From positions 1 through 41,236 of the forward strand of contig JAUNLH010000013.1 in NCBI GenBank assembly GCA_030532365.1: 41,236 nt of DNA, read 5' to 3'. Below are positions 16,929 through 25,388 of the stretch, piece by piece (the first letter of the stretch is position 1; each line of letters opens with the position of its first letter). This DNA is from Porphyromonas sp. Its GTDB lineage: Bacteria; Bacteroidota; Bacteroidia; Bacteroidales; Porphyromonadaceae. The translations under genes were made by a program, and so were the position numbers. The notes beneath the pieces are model-generated. The model had not been told where the DNA came from, searched no databases, and saw only the letters and a program-made list of their open reading frames with translations.

Positions 16929-18164
16929 TTAGAACCGTATGGTTGCACCTCCACCACCGGAGGAGCCACCACCAAAGCCTCCTCCGCCACCGCCGTAGCT
17001 ACGACCGCCTCCGCGACCATATCCTCCACCGCCTCCCACGGTGGAAGTGGTTTCGGAAAGGACGTAGTCTTTCTTGGTATGGTTGCAGTACTTGCAGCGC
17101 CTGGTGCGTAAGCTCTTTGACTCTGATATACGTTTTACATCTGCTTCGTAAAAAGTGAGCCCATGGCAGTTGGGACAGCGTGTATATTTTGAGTAGCGGA
17201 CGGGCTTACCTATCCCCTCTTTGTAGGAACAAGCCGAGCAGCTCAGTAGTTGGAACTTACGGGACTGTATCTTACGCTCGACAGCTTGCAGAGGGGTGAG
17301 TCCTGTACTATCCTTCAGATCGGTCCTGCTTACGGTGCCTCTGCTCCCACACTGCGGGCAGTTCTTTGCCTCTCTTCGGTAATAGAGCTTTAGTAAAAAG
17401 TATGTAGGAAGGATGAAGAAGATGCTAGGAAAGAAGAGAACCATAGCGAACACTGCACATCCATTCTTCTTGTCGTAGAGCTTATTGAGTGCAACTGCTG
17501 GGCGTGGGCTGCGTACCGTAGGTACGATTATTTGGATGACGTAGCCTAGGGCGAAGAGAGCGGAGAGGATGAAATAAAGATCGGCGAGCATTGAGGCTAC
17601 CGCATCATCAATGACAGGCTCTTCTTCCTGGAGCAGGCCCCCCTCTTCACCCTCCTCTAGGAGGTTTTCCAGCTCGTCAAAGAGCTGCATGAAGCCGCCC
17701 ACCTCGTCGCCCTGCTTGATGGCAGGAACCAGGATCTGAGTGATGAGCTGGTGAGAGCGACCATCGGAGAGAATCCCCTCGAGCCCATAGCCCACCTCGA
17801 AGCGGATGGTCCTAAACTCTGGTTCGAAGATGTAGAGGATGAGTAAACCATTGTCAAGCTCTTTGTTACCAAGCCCCCAGAGCTCAAAGAGCTTGACGGT
17901 GAAGTCGAGAGGATCGTCGTTGATCACTTCGGGCACCACCACCAGTACCGCCTCTATGCCGTACTGCTGCCTTAAGGAGCTAAGAGCTGCGTCCATACGT
18001 GCTCTCTCCTCACTCGAGAAGTGCTCCTCGGGGTCACTTACGTAGCGCTGGGCATTCTGCACCTGCACGTTAGGCACCATCTCAGGTGTATAGGCGGCAC
18101 TCGATAGGAGCACCCCCAGTAGGATGAGCAGTAGCCAGCTATGGGATTGCTTAAGGTAGGGCAT
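16929..18164 (-). CDS. TPM domain protein with zinc-ribbon motifs and Gly-rich tail
   Basis: 411 aa. N-terminal signal sequence (SWLLLILLGVLLSSAAYTPE), then a TPM domain (about 35-180: YVSDPEEHFSSEERARMDAA, DNGLLILYIFEPEFRTIRFE). Two membrane segments follow (about 205-225 and 245-265), then two CxxC pairs (CPQC at about 283, CPNC and CKYC later) that could bind zinc, and a very Gly-rich C-terminus ending GGGATIRF. TPM proteins with Gly-rich tails occur widely beside LemA, as here (21 bp gap). Roles in envelope maintenance or photosystem repair are known for other TPM proteins; this one's role is unknown. The tail's low complexity is family-typical. Confidence 0.85.
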   Translation of the reverse strand: MPYLKQSHSWLLLILLGVLLSSAAYTPEMVPNVQVQNAQRYVSDPEEHFSSEERARMDAALSSLRQQYGIEAVLVVVPEVINDDPLDFTVKLFELWGLGNKELDNGLLILYIFEPEFRTIRFEVGYGLEGILSDGRSHQLITQILVPAIKQGDEVGGFMQLFDELENLLEEGEEGGLLQEEEPVIDDAVASMLADLYFILSALFALGYVIQIIVPTVRSPRPAVALNKLYDKKNGCAVFAMVLFFPSIFFILPTYFLLKLYYRREAKNCPQCGSRGTVSRTDLKDSTGLTPLQAVERKIQSRKFQLLSCSACSYKEGIGKPVRYSKYTRCPNCHGLTFYEADVKRISESKSLRTRRCKYCNHTKKDYVLSETTSTVGGGGGYGRGGGRSYGGGGGGFGGGSSGGGGATIRF

Positions 18165-18185
18165 CGGCTTGTGGATAGACTCCCG

Positions 18186-18779
18186 TTAGAACTCTACAAC
18201 CGGTGCGATATCTGCTCCGTCTCGTGCTTCGAAGTAGGGTTTTTGATCGAAGCTCAACATATTTGCAACGATACTACGAGGAAATTTGCGAATGTATGTG
18301 TTGAATGTCCTGGTTGATTCGTTGTACCTCTGGCGCTCCACTGCGATGCGGTTTTCAGTGCCTTCTAGCTGTGTCTGGAGCATCTGGAAGTTCTCATTAG
18401 CCTTGAGGTCTGGATACCGCTCTACCGTCACCATGAGTCGCCCTAGTGCTTGTGACAACTCACCCTGAGCTGCTTGATACTGCTGCATTGCCTCTGGTGT
18501 GATGTTCTCCGGGTCGATAGTGGTCTGTGACGCTTTGGCACGTGCGTTGACTACCCCTTGCAAGGTCTCGTTCTCATGAGCTGCATAGCCTTTAACGGTG
18601 GCTACAAGGTTGGGTATCAGCTCCGCACGCCTCTGGTATTGATTTTCGACCTGGCTCCATGCGGTCTTTACCTCCTCCTCCATGGTCACCATGGTGTTGT
18701 TCGATTTGATGCCGTAAGAGATAGCCCATACAGCGATCACTGCAATAGCAATGATGGTGATTAGTACTCCCTTTTTCAT
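18186..18779 (-). CDS. lemA: LemA family membrane protein
   Basis: 197 aa. One N-terminal membrane segment (about residues 5-23) and then the LemA signature: VKTAWSQVENQYQRRAELIP NL followed by helical sequence with ALGRLMVTVERYPDLKANEN and RRYNESTRTFN-like RQRYNESTRTFNTYIRKFP. LemA proteins are predicted to expose a helical domain on the outer face of the membrane; no enzymatic role is established. It is between pyrI (22 bp) and the TPM gene (21 bp), so probably in one transcript with both. Confidence 0.92.
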   Translation of the reverse strand: MKKGVLITIIAIAVIAVWAISYGIKSNNTMVTMEEEVKTAWSQVENQYQRRAELIPNLVATVKGYAAHENETLQGVVNARAKASQTTIDPENITPEAMQQYQAAQGELSQALGRLMVTVERYPDLKANENFQMLQTQLEGTENRIAVERQRYNESTRTFNTYIRKFPRSIVANMLSFDQKPYFEARDGADIAPVVEF

Positions 18780-18801
18780 GATAAGTCGTTTGCTATTTAG
18801 T

Positions 18802-19278
18802 TTATAAAGTATCCTTTATCAGTAGGATCTCCTGTCGTTCGATCTTGCGCATGCAGTAGTAGCAACGCAGGACCCCCTTCTCCTCATCGAGGACGGTGAA
18901 ACGCCCCTTCATGGGCTCGTTGTTTGTGATACATTTGGGGTTGGTACAGCGCACTAACCCTGTAACTTCGGAGGGTAGGTGGACTTTCATCTTCTCCACC
19001 ACCTCATAGTTTTGGATTGTATTGATCACCACATCTGGAGAGACGAGAGCGATCATATTGACCTCCTCGGGGCTAAAGAGCTTCTCCTCCACCTTGATGA
19101 TGCCCTTCTTTCCCAGCTTGCTACTCTTGAAGTTGTAGCCGATGGTCAGAGGATATTCAAGATCAAAGAGATCGAGGAGGTGTACCACCTTGGGCAGGTC
19201 TTCTACCGGTATGTGGTCTATGACGGAGCCATTTTTTATGGCGGGGACACGTAGCTCCCCTTTTTCTACTTTAGGCAT
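18802..19278 (-). CDS. pyrI: Aspartate carbamoyltransferase regulatory subunit
   Basis: 158 aa. The N-terminal allosteric domain is followed by a zinc domain with four Cys at 111, 116, 139 and 142 (CTNPKC, CYYC), the pattern that holds the regulatory chain to PyrB. It binds nucleotide effectors and tunes PyrB. Its start overlaps the pyrB stop by 8 bp. Full family length. Confidence 0.96.
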   Translation of the reverse strand: MPKVEKGELRVPAIKNGSVIDHIPVEDLPKVVHLLDLFDLEYPLTIGYNFKSSKLGKKGIIKVEEKLFSPEEVNMIALVSPDVVINTIQNYEVVEKMKVHLPSEVTGLVRCTNPKCITNNEPMKGRFTVLDEEKGVLRCYYCMRKIERQEILLIKDTL

Positions 19279-20182
19279 GTGGGTCTATGTTTAATGCTTT
19301 GCATATCAGTGCTTCACGTACAAATAGCCCGTTGAGTGCCTGTGTGAAGTAATAGGCATACGGGGTGTCGTCTACCTCCGTGGCGATCTCGTGGACTCGT
19401 GGTAGTGGGTGCAGTATCTTCATGTTGGGCTTTACCTGCTGCAGGAGGCTATTGTCGAGGACAAAGGCATTCTTAGCCGCCTCATAGTCCTCCTCATCGG
19501 TGAAGCGCTCTCTCTGCACCCGCGTCATGTAGATGATGTCGCACTGGCTCAGCACGTCCGAAGTGAGCTGGTCGTGCTCGTGGTATGGGATATTGTGCTC
19601 GTTGCAGAAGTCAAGGTACTCCCGTGGCAGAGCCAGCTGTGGAGGCGCTATGAAGTCGAAGCGTGGATTGAAAAAGGAGAGCCCCTCAATCAGCGAGTGC
19701 ACCGTGCGTCCATACTTCAAATCTCCTACCATTGCTACACGTAGATCCCTGAGTTTCCCTTGGGTCTTACGGATAGAGTAGAGGTCTAGCATGGTCTGCG
19801 ATGGGTGCTGATTGGCGCCGTCGCCAGCATTGATGATCGGTACTTTCGCCACCTCACTGGCGTACTTAGCTGCCCCCTCGAGGTGGTGACGCATGATGAT
19901 CAGGTCGGCGTAGTTCGATACCATGAGGAGGGTATCCTTCAGGCTTTCTCCCTTTGACGTGCTGCTCATCTTCGCGTCAGAAAAGCCGATCACGCGCCCT
20001 CCTAGCCTATTGACAGCGGTCTCAAAGGAGAGCCTTGTGCGTGTTGAAGGCTCAAAAAATAGCGTGGCGACCACCTTGCCCTGCAGGGAGTCGCGGTTGG
20101 GGCGTTGCTCAAAGAGCTCAGCCATGTCCAGTATCTGGATAATGTCTTCTTCGGAGAGTTGTCGGATAGAATAAAAACTCAT
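19271..20182 (-). CDS. pyrB: Aspartate carbamoyltransferase catalytic subunit
   Basis: 303 aa. Carbamoyl-phosphate loop STRTR (46-50) in [15 protein letters not shown], and [12 protein letters not shown] further on. It makes carbamoyl-aspartate from carbamoyl phosphate and aspartate, the second step of pyrimidine synthesis, directly using the product of carAB encoded convergently. First gene of the pyrB-pyrI-lemA-TPM run; the gap upstream to the next gene holds a terminator-like hairpin. No attenuator leader peptide was recognised. Confidence 0.96.
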   Translation of the reverse strand: MSFYSIRQLSEEDIIQILDMAELFEQRPNRDSLQGKVVATLFFEPSTRTRLSFETAVNRLGGRVIGFSDAKMSSTSKGESLKDTLLMVSNYADLIIMRHHLEGAAKYASEVAKVPIINAGDGANQHPSQTMLDLYSIRKTQGKLRDLRVAMVGDLKYGRTVHSLIEGLSFFNPRFDFIAPPQLALPREYLDFCNEHNIPYHEHDQLTSDVLSQCDIIYMTRVQRERFTDEEDYEAAKNAFVLDNSLLQQVKPNMKILHPLPRVHEIATEVDDTPYAYYFTQALNGLFVREALICKALNIDPHA

Positions 20183-20312
20183 ATCATATCTCTACTATTA
20201 TATTGTTACAGAGTAGCTCGCCCTCCTTTCTCAGCGACAAGGTACAAATAATTGCTGGTTTATCATAATAAGGCTAGGCAGCGCCATCCTCCAAATCTTT
20301 ATATAAGAAAGG

Positions 20313-20362
20313 ACTGATCTCCGATCCTCGTAGCGTGCAGGCTGTAGAGGTCGGAGATCAGT
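20313..20362 (-). terminator. Hairpin terminator downstream of the sigma-factor operon
   Basis: ACTGATCTCCGATCCTC pairs with GAGGTCGGAGATCAGT (one bulged T), giving a stem of about 16 bp. Read on the minus strand, it is followed by CCTTTCTTATATAAAG. It lies 33 bp after the last gene of the sigma operon and 131 bp before pyrB, so it probably insulates pyrB. Confidence 0.65.
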
Positions 20363-20394
20363 GCTTTTAAGATCTCTCACTGGCAATTAGCTGG

Positions 20395-20862
20395 TTAGCG
20401 TCGAGCTGGTAATACCCTGCCCCTATGCCGTATGCCATGCCCCACACGTACATTATTACCTCGCATGCCCACGTATACTGCATATACTTGCTCCGGGGTG
20501 AGGCTCTTCATTAGTTCATTGATCAGAGTCTCGCGTGCTCGCTGTCTCACCTGCTCTAGTTCGTTGAGTCTCACAAGCGTCGTGCGGTACTCCTCTTGTG
20601 TAGGAGCCGAAGTCTTGCTGAGCTTTGTTACTAGTGCGTGGCTCTCCTCCCAAGCCTCAAATCTTTTTAAGTCGTACTTCTCAAGCTCCGTCTCTACAAG
20701 TTTGATCTCCTCATCGCTAAAAGTCGCCAATGACTTAATGCTGGCTATGCGTGCTGTCTGGTAGTTAACCCTCTCCGGATTTTGCTGCTCTTCAGCTGCC
20801 TGGGCTTGGGGAGCAAGAAGTGCCAGCAGTAATACCGTGAGCCCCAATAGTTTTCTCTTCAT
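20395..20862 (-). CDS. Small secreted helical protein (Spy/periplasmic-sensor-like), function unknown
   Basis: 155 aa. A clear Sec signal peptide (KRKLLGLTVLLLALLAPQAQ A) precedes a helical, charged domain (EIKLVETELEKYDLKRFEAW; LNELEQVRQRARETLINELM; SLTPEQVYAVYVGMRG) and a basic His/Arg-rich tail (GHGIRHRGRVLPARR). The helical LTPEQ pattern recalls Spy/CpxP and heavy-metal-sensor proteins, but no diagnostic LTxxQ pair is complete, so this is a resemblance only. It is the last gene after an ECF sigma factor and a one-TM protein; a role in sensing or buffering envelope stress is an inference. Confidence 0.6.
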   Translation of the reverse strand: MKRKLLGLTVLLLALLAPQAQAAEEQQNPERVNYQTARIASIKSLATFSDEEIKLVETELEKYDLKRFEAWEESHALVTKLSKTSAPTQEEYRTTLVRLNELEQVRQRARETLINELMKSLTPEQVYAVYVGMRGNNVRVGHGIRHRGRVLPARR

Positions 20863-20895
20863 ATCCTTACTTCTCTCTTCGTCTGTGGTTGTGTG

Positions 20896-21288
20896 TCATA
20901 AGTGGTTCTCCCACTCCTTCTGCTCACTCTCCAAATCTAATAGTGTAGTACTCCAGTACTCATCGGCTGTCTCCTCGAGTAAAAACTGCTCATAGAGCTC
21001 TGGAGAGATGCGATCTAGAGCGCTCAGGTCGCTCTCTTGTCTTGTCTGGAGCGGTACGAAGCGCACCAGTATAGCGAGCCCTGCCAGTGCCGCAGCTGCA
21101 TAAATATAGGTGGCTGACCGCTGATACCAGTGCTTTGGCTGCGGCAAGGGCTGCAGCTTTGGCTCTGGTATTATATTCTCCTCCTTGATCTTGGCGAAGA
21201 CATTGGCTTTAAGCCCCTCAAAGTACCCCTCAGGTACGCGGTAGGGATGATTGGGGCTTTGCTGTGTCGTGTCTCTTGTCTCCATCAC
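20896..21288 (-). CDS. One-TM protein of the sigma operon, possible anti-sigma factor
   Basis: 130 aa. The N-terminal cytoplasmic part contains HPYRVPEGYFEGLKANVFAK, a YRVPEGYF motif seen in Bacteroidota proteins encoded after ECF sigma genes; one membrane segment spans about residues 60-78 (TYIYAAAALAGLAILVRFV). The C-terminal part is acidic and may be periplasmic (ELYEQFLLEETADEYW). Topology and position (70 bp after the sigma gene) fit an anti-sigma factor, but no zinc-type ASD motif is seen. Confidence 0.55.
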   Translation of the reverse strand: MMETRDTTQQSPNHPYRVPEGYFEGLKANVFAKIKEENIIPEPKLQPLPQPKHWYQRSATYIYAAAALAGLAILVRFVPLQTRQESDLSALDRISPELYEQFLLEETADEYWSTTLLDLESEQKEWENHL

Positions 21289-21358
21289 TGTTTTGTGGCG
21301 AATAAGTCTTTGTTTTTATACCTGTTGCACCCCTTTGATGCAGCGAAGAGTAAATGGT

Positions 21359-21937
21359 TTAATCCTCTTCTTCGGAAATATTTAAGAAGTTTTGCAACTT
21401 CTTTACAGCATGGTGGTAGTTGGCTTTCAGAGCGCCCTCGGAGGTGCCTGTGATCTCGGCTATCTCCTTGTATGGTAGCTCTTCGAAGTAGCGGTATTCA
21501 AAGGTCAGCTTTTGCTTCTCTGGCAGTTGGTCGATAGCTGCGAGAAAGTCCGCCTCCGCCTTGCTGCCATCGAAGTAGGGGTCGCTCACTAGTGTCTCAG
21601 AGAGGTCGTACTCCTCCGTGGTGAGCGGTACCTTACGCCCTCGACGCTCGCGCCTGATGTGAGAGAGTGCCTCGTTGGTAGCGATGGTGTACATCCATGT
21701 AGAGAGCTTGGAGTCACCACGAAAGGTATTGATATTTTTCCAGACCTTGATAAATGTGCTCTGTAGCACATCATCAGTATCCTCGTGGCGGTGTACGATC
21801 CTCCGGACAACGTTGTACAGCTTAGGACTGTACCGATCCATCAAGAAGGCAAACGCCTCCTCGCGGTACTCCTCCGTCTGTAGCAGCTCCACAAGCTCCT
21901 CGTCTGGTACATTTTGTGGTATCTCTAGCATTGCCAT
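21359..21937 (-). CDS. ECF-type RNA polymerase sigma factor
   Basis: 192 aa. Region 2 is clear (DTDDVLQSTFIKVWKNINTF; LSTWMYTIATNEALSHIRRE) and region 4 follows (LPEKQKLTFEYRYFEELPYK, EIAEITGTSEGALKANYHHA). No region 3 or 1.1, so group 4 (ECF). The start overlaps the stop of the upstream 7TMR-HD gene as TAATG, implying coupled translation. The next genes encode a one-TM protein and a secreted protein, a layout used by signal-responsive ECF systems. Confidence 0.93.
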   Translation of the reverse strand: MAMLEIPQNVPDEELVELLQTEEYREEAFAFLMDRYSPKLYNVVRRIVHRHEDTDDVLQSTFIKVWKNINTFRGDSKLSTWMYTIATNEALSHIRRERRGRKVPLTTEEYDLSETLVSDPYFDGSKAEADFLAAIDQLPEKQKLTFEYRYFEELPYKEIAEITGTSEGALKANYHHAVKKLQNFLNISEEED

Positions 21938-24000
21938 TACTTGCCTGCCGCAGCACTCCTTGATGCCAGCTCTGGATACTCGATCCTCGAGTGGTACATG
22001 GTACGCAACTTCTCGTTAAAGACGTGCTTCGTCGTCTCTATGTCTCTGAATGTCAGCGGTGTATTCTTCAATAGACCATCGTTGACGATGCCATCGACGA
22101 TCTTATCGATGTGGTTGGCTATCTTCTGCTCTGTCAGGTCTTTAAGGCTCCTCGACGACGCCTCCACTGCATCTGCCATCATCAGGATACCCTGCTCGCG
22201 GGTAAAGGGGTTAGGACCTGGGTAGTGAAAGAGACTCTCATCGATCACCTCGTCGGGGTGGTCATTTTTGTAATTGATATAGAAGTACTTAGTCATGCCA
22301 AGCCCATGGTGGGTGCGGATAAAGTCGATCACCACCTGCGGTAGCTTCGCCTTCTCCGCCATCTCCACTCCGTCGGTGACGTGTCTGATGATCACCTTGG
22401 CACTCTCCACCTCGCTCAGCTGGTCATGAGGGTTGGTGGTTCCTTGGTTTTCAGTGAAGTAGGTGGGGTTTTTCATCTTCCCAATATCGTGGTAGAGCGC
22501 TCCCAGTCGTATGAGTCGCACATCGCCACCAATCCTGTCGGCAGCCTCAGAGGCGAGGATCGAGACATTGAGTGAGTGCTGGAAGGTACCCGGAGCGACC
22601 TCGCTGAGCTGTCGGAGTAGTGGCTTATTGATGTCCGAGAGCTCCACCAGGCTGATGCTGGAGACATAGCCAAAGAGTCGCTCGAAGATGTAAACCATTA
22701 CGTATGAGAACATAAGGAAGATAAACTGTATCGCCAGATAAAGCATGATCGTCCAGTTGAAGTCCTTGAGCCCACCAATCATAGCCAGGTGATACGCCAG
22801 CACTACCACGACCATGCTAAAGAAGGAGGCGAAGCTCGACTTGATCAGGTCGCTTCGCTCGCTCATACTGCTCAATGTCACTTGTATCACTGCCCCGGCG
22901 ATCACCTGCATCAAGACAAACTCGAGCGGCGCCGGCACCACCATTGCACTCAGCAGCACCGTCATGACGTGCGTGGCAAAGGCGGTGCGCGAAGACATGA
23001 AGATACGAAGCATGACGGCCACCATGCTGTAGGGGATCATGTAGGTCGTGATCGGCTCCAGTGGCACTAAGAGGTAGGTGAGGATCACGAAAAACGCCAT
23101 CTGACCTATGACAAAGATGACATCCTTCTTATGCTTTAAGACAGTTGCATGAAAGGAGACAAGGTAAAAGAGCAATACCAGAAGGGTAAAGAGGATGACC
23201 GAAAACTGCCCAATGGTGAGCCTCCACCGCTCCGAGGCAGACCCTCCCATGCTCTCATGAGCTCGGCGGTAACCCTCCAGCTCTTGGTATATATCGGGGG
23301 TCACGACATCACCGGTACCCACGATGCGCTGCCCCTTCTGTACACGACCTATCTCCTCGGAGATGGTCGCGAGCCGAGCGTCGAGCATCTGCGAGGTCTT
23401 CTTGGCATCATACTTCAGGTTAGACTGCAAGTACTGCTCCAGCCGTAGCTGCTGCAAGACCTGCTCCTCCAGCTTGCTCGGCGCCTCCTCCATGATATAC
23501 TCGTATGCCTGCCTATAGGTGTAGAGCTCTGTCAGCTCTCTCTTCTTTGCCACATTGTTCTCACCAATGACATAGATCGACTCCACTCGTCTGGTGGTCA
23601 GCTCGTTGTAGTCGTCACTGGAGAGGATACCTTTGCTGTAGACCTTATTGAACTGCGACGTCAGGTAGCTGAGGTAGCGATTCATCTCGCTAGGCGTCAG
23701 CTCTTGCTCCATGAGGTGCTCCGTCAGGCTCTGAATGGCTTGGTCTCGAGCCTCCTCATTGAGTAGGTAATACGAGACCTTCGTACGCTCTACACTGTCG
23801 CGCTCCGCAGATAGCTGGGCGTCGCTCTTATAGACAGTGTAGTCGTACGGTGCAGTCAGCACACCCTCATAGCGCCATGGCTGATCTAGCACATAGTCGT
23901 ACATAAATCTCACCTTGCGAGGATAGCAAATCGTGATCAGTATTGCCACTCCTATGATAAAGAGTGTACGCTTGATGAGTGTGCTCTTACTTACATTCAT
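21937..24000 (-). CDS. 7TMR-HD family protein, probable c-di-AMP phosphodiesterase (PgpH-like)
   Basis: 687 aa. An N-terminal membrane anchor (about 9-24) leads to an extracytoplasmic 7TMR-HDED-like region (about 30-270), then about seven membrane segments (about 275-450), and a C-terminal HD domain with HSLNVSILASEAADRI and the HDIGKMKNP motif. In Listeria, PgpH with this architecture hydrolyses c-di-AMP (established knowledge). The gene sits 32 bp after folD and runs directly into the sigma factor. A YbbR protein, often linked to c-di-AMP synthesis, is encoded at 8389. Confidence 0.88.
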   Translation of the reverse strand: MNVSKSTLIKRTLFIIGVAILITICYPRKVRFMYDYVLDQPWRYEGVLTAPYDYTVYKSDAQLSAERDSVERTKVSYYLLNEEARDQAIQSLTEHLMEQELTPSEMNRYLSYLTSQFNKVYSKGILSSDDYNELTTRRVESIYVIGENNVAKKRELTELYTYRQAYEYIMEEAPSKLEEQVLQQLRLEQYLQSNLKYDAKKTSQMLDARLATISEEIGRVQKGQRIVGTGDVVTPDIYQELEGYRRAHESMGGSASERWRLTIGQFSVILFTLLVLLFYLVSFHATVLKHKKDVIFVIGQMAFFVILTYLLVPLEPITTYMIPYSMVAVMLRIFMSSRTAFATHVMTVLLSAMVVPAPLEFVLMQVIAGAVIQVTLSSMSERSDLIKSSFASFFSMVVVVLAYHLAMIGGLKDFNWTIMLYLAIQFIFLMFSYVMVYIFERLFGYVSSISLVELSDINKPLLRQLSEVAPGTFQHSLNVSILASEAADRIGGDVRLIRLGALYHDIGKMKNPTYFTENQGTTNPHDQLSEVESAKVIIRHVTDGVEMAEKAKLPQVVIDFIRTHHGLGMTKYFYINYKNDHPDEVIDESLFHYPGPNPFTREQGILMMADAVEASSRSLKDLTEQKIANHIDKIVDGIVNDGLLKNTPLTFRDIETTKHVFNEKLRTMYHSRIEYPELASRSAAAGK

Positions 24001-24032
24001 GACCTAGTGTGTCCAGCTTATTTGCTCACCGA

Positions 24033-24923
24033 TTAGAGTCCGCGACGTAGCTTTGCAGAGTAGAGTGTATTTCTCATCAAGGAGATGATCGTCATCGGTC
24101 CTACTCCGCCTGGTACTGGCGTGATATAGGAGCACTTAGGTGCCACCTCGTCAAAGTCTACATCGCCCGTCAGCTTAAATCCGCTCTTCCTCGTCGCATC
24201 CGGTACTCGAGTGGTCCCTACATCTATGACCACGGCGCCCTCCTTCACCATGTCACCCTTCAAAAACTTAGGTGAGCCCAGCGCAGCGATGATGATGTCG
24301 GCACGGCGGGTGTGCTCTGCGATGTCCTTAGTCCTGCTGTGGCAGACCGTCACGGTACAGTCACCGGGATAGCTCTTCTGCATCATCAGCTGTGCCATAG
24401 GCTTGCCCACGATATTGCTACGCCCTAGTATCACACAGTTCTTGCCCTTGGTCTCCACCTCGTAGCGCCTAAGTAGCTCTAGGATACCTGCAGGTGTAGC
24501 AGAGACAAACGAAGGAAGCCCGATGCTGGTCTTACCCACATTCACGGGGTGAAATCCATCTACATCCTTGCTCGGATCGACCGCCTCTGTGACCTTCTGC
24601 TCGTCTATGTGCTTCGGTAGAGGCAGCTGGATTATAAAGCCATCAAGCTCCTCATCCTTATTCATCTCATCGATCTTTGCAAGGAGCTCCTCCTCAGTCA
24701 CCGACTCCTCAAAGCGGATCAAGCTGCTCTTAAAGCCCACCTCCTCACAAGTCTTCATCTTGCTAGCTACGTAAGTCTCGCTGCCACCATCATGGCCTAC
24801 CAGTATTGCAGCCAAGTGCGGGGGCTTATGCCCAGCCGCTACCATCTGCCTCACCTCCTCGGCGATCTCACCCTTCATCTCAGCGGATACCTTCCGCCCA
24901 TCTAGTATCTTATATTCAGACAT
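24033..24923 (-). CDS. folD: Bifunctional methylenetetrahydrofolate dehydrogenase/cyclohydrolase
   Basis: 296 aa from ATG 24923. It has the family blocks [56 protein letters not shown] and [19 protein letters not shown], with the Tyr and Lys of the active site in YVASKMK. It interconverts 5,10-methylene- and 10-formyl-THF. The frame extends 19 codons upstream to 24980, but [13 protein letters not shown] matches the usual N-terminus and AAAAAGGATAAG precedes it, so the shorter start is chosen. Confidence 0.94.
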   Translation of the reverse strand: MSEYKILDGRKVSAEMKGEIAEEVRQMVAAGHKPPHLAAILVGHDGGSETYVASKMKTCEEVGFKSSLIRFEESVTEEELLAKIDEMNKDEELDGFIIQLPLPKHIDEQKVTEAVDPSKDVDGFHPVNVGKTSIGLPSFVSATPAGILELLRRYEVETKGKNCVILGRSNIVGKPMAQLMMQKSYPGDCTVTVCHSRTKDIAEHTRRADIIIAALGSPKFLKGDMVKEGAVVIDVGTTRVPDATRKSGFKLTGDVDFDEVAPKCSYITPVPGGVGPMTIISLMRNTLYSAKLRRGL

Positions 24924-25026
24924 ATACTTATCCTTTTTTATCGTTTTACCTATTTCGTATTTACCATTCAAGAAATACACTCCTACAAATATACCCTTTA
25001 TTTTTTATCCATAAGGAGCAGACGGA

Positions 25027-25118
25027 TCGAAGACCCGAACCTCGAAAAATCTGAGTTGGGAACTTAGAGTTGTCGAAGTTCGGAACTTAGACGCATCGAA
25101 GTTGGGAACTTAGAAAAT
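25027..25118 (+). repeat. Tandem array, four units of 23 bp
   Basis: Four contiguous units start at 25027, 25050, 25073 and 25096; units 3 and 4 read TCGAAGTTSGGAACTTAGAN, unit 2 is close, unit 1 is degenerate. Each contains the imperfect palindrome AAGTTSGGAACTT. There are no spacers, so it is not CRISPR. Partial relatives occur at about 2790-2835. Uninterrupted short tandem arrays of this kind are, from memory, known in Porphyromonas genomes. Confidence 0.75.
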
Positions 25119-25251
25119 CCATTGAAAAGTAGAGAGAAAGCAGGCGATGGTATAAAAGTGTACAAATACATGGTAATGAGTTAGATATATCGTAATCTGC
25201 TTTCTGATCCGATTTCTGGATCCAGCAGAAAATATAAGAAATATCTATCGT

Positions 25252-25344
25252 AGATGTAGCAATGAATCTTGTATCTGCTTGATTTTTAGTCTGTTTACCT
25301 ATATCAAGTTTATAGATGCAAGTAATTGCTACATCTTTGCTACA
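25252..25344. other. Candidate integrase arm-binding sites / att region
   Basis: AGATGTAGCAAT (25252-25263) is repeated inverted as ATTGCTACATCT (25325-25336), and TTGCTACA occurs again directly at 25337-25344, 11 bp after the first. Three copies of an 8-bp motif within 90 bp next to a tyrosine recombinase gene fit arm-type binding sites or an Xis/Int control region. The core crossover site is not identified, because the other end of the element is outside the window. Confidence 0.45.
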
Positions 25345-25388
25345 ACCATAAGGTAAGCAGAAGTCACACTACAAAAGGAAAGTCGCAC

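Larger units (their letters stand above)
24924..25388. other. Junction region between folD and the integrated element
   Basis: 465 bp with no gene. From left to right: the folD upstream region, the 23-bp tandem array (25027-25118), an A+T-rich stretch, and inverted/direct 8-12 bp repeats just before the integrase (25252-25344). The base composition changes here from the chromosomal style to A+T rich, so the left end of the element lies within it. No tRNA gene was seen as an integration target. Confidence 0.55.

Noticed and set aside
22789..23070. His/Gln-rich open frame inside the 7TMR-HD gene
   Set aside because: Wrong-strand shadow of the membrane segments of a clear 7TMR-HD gene.
25027..25118. 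CRISPR array
   Set aside because: The 23-bp units are contiguous with no variable spacers, and no cas gene is near.
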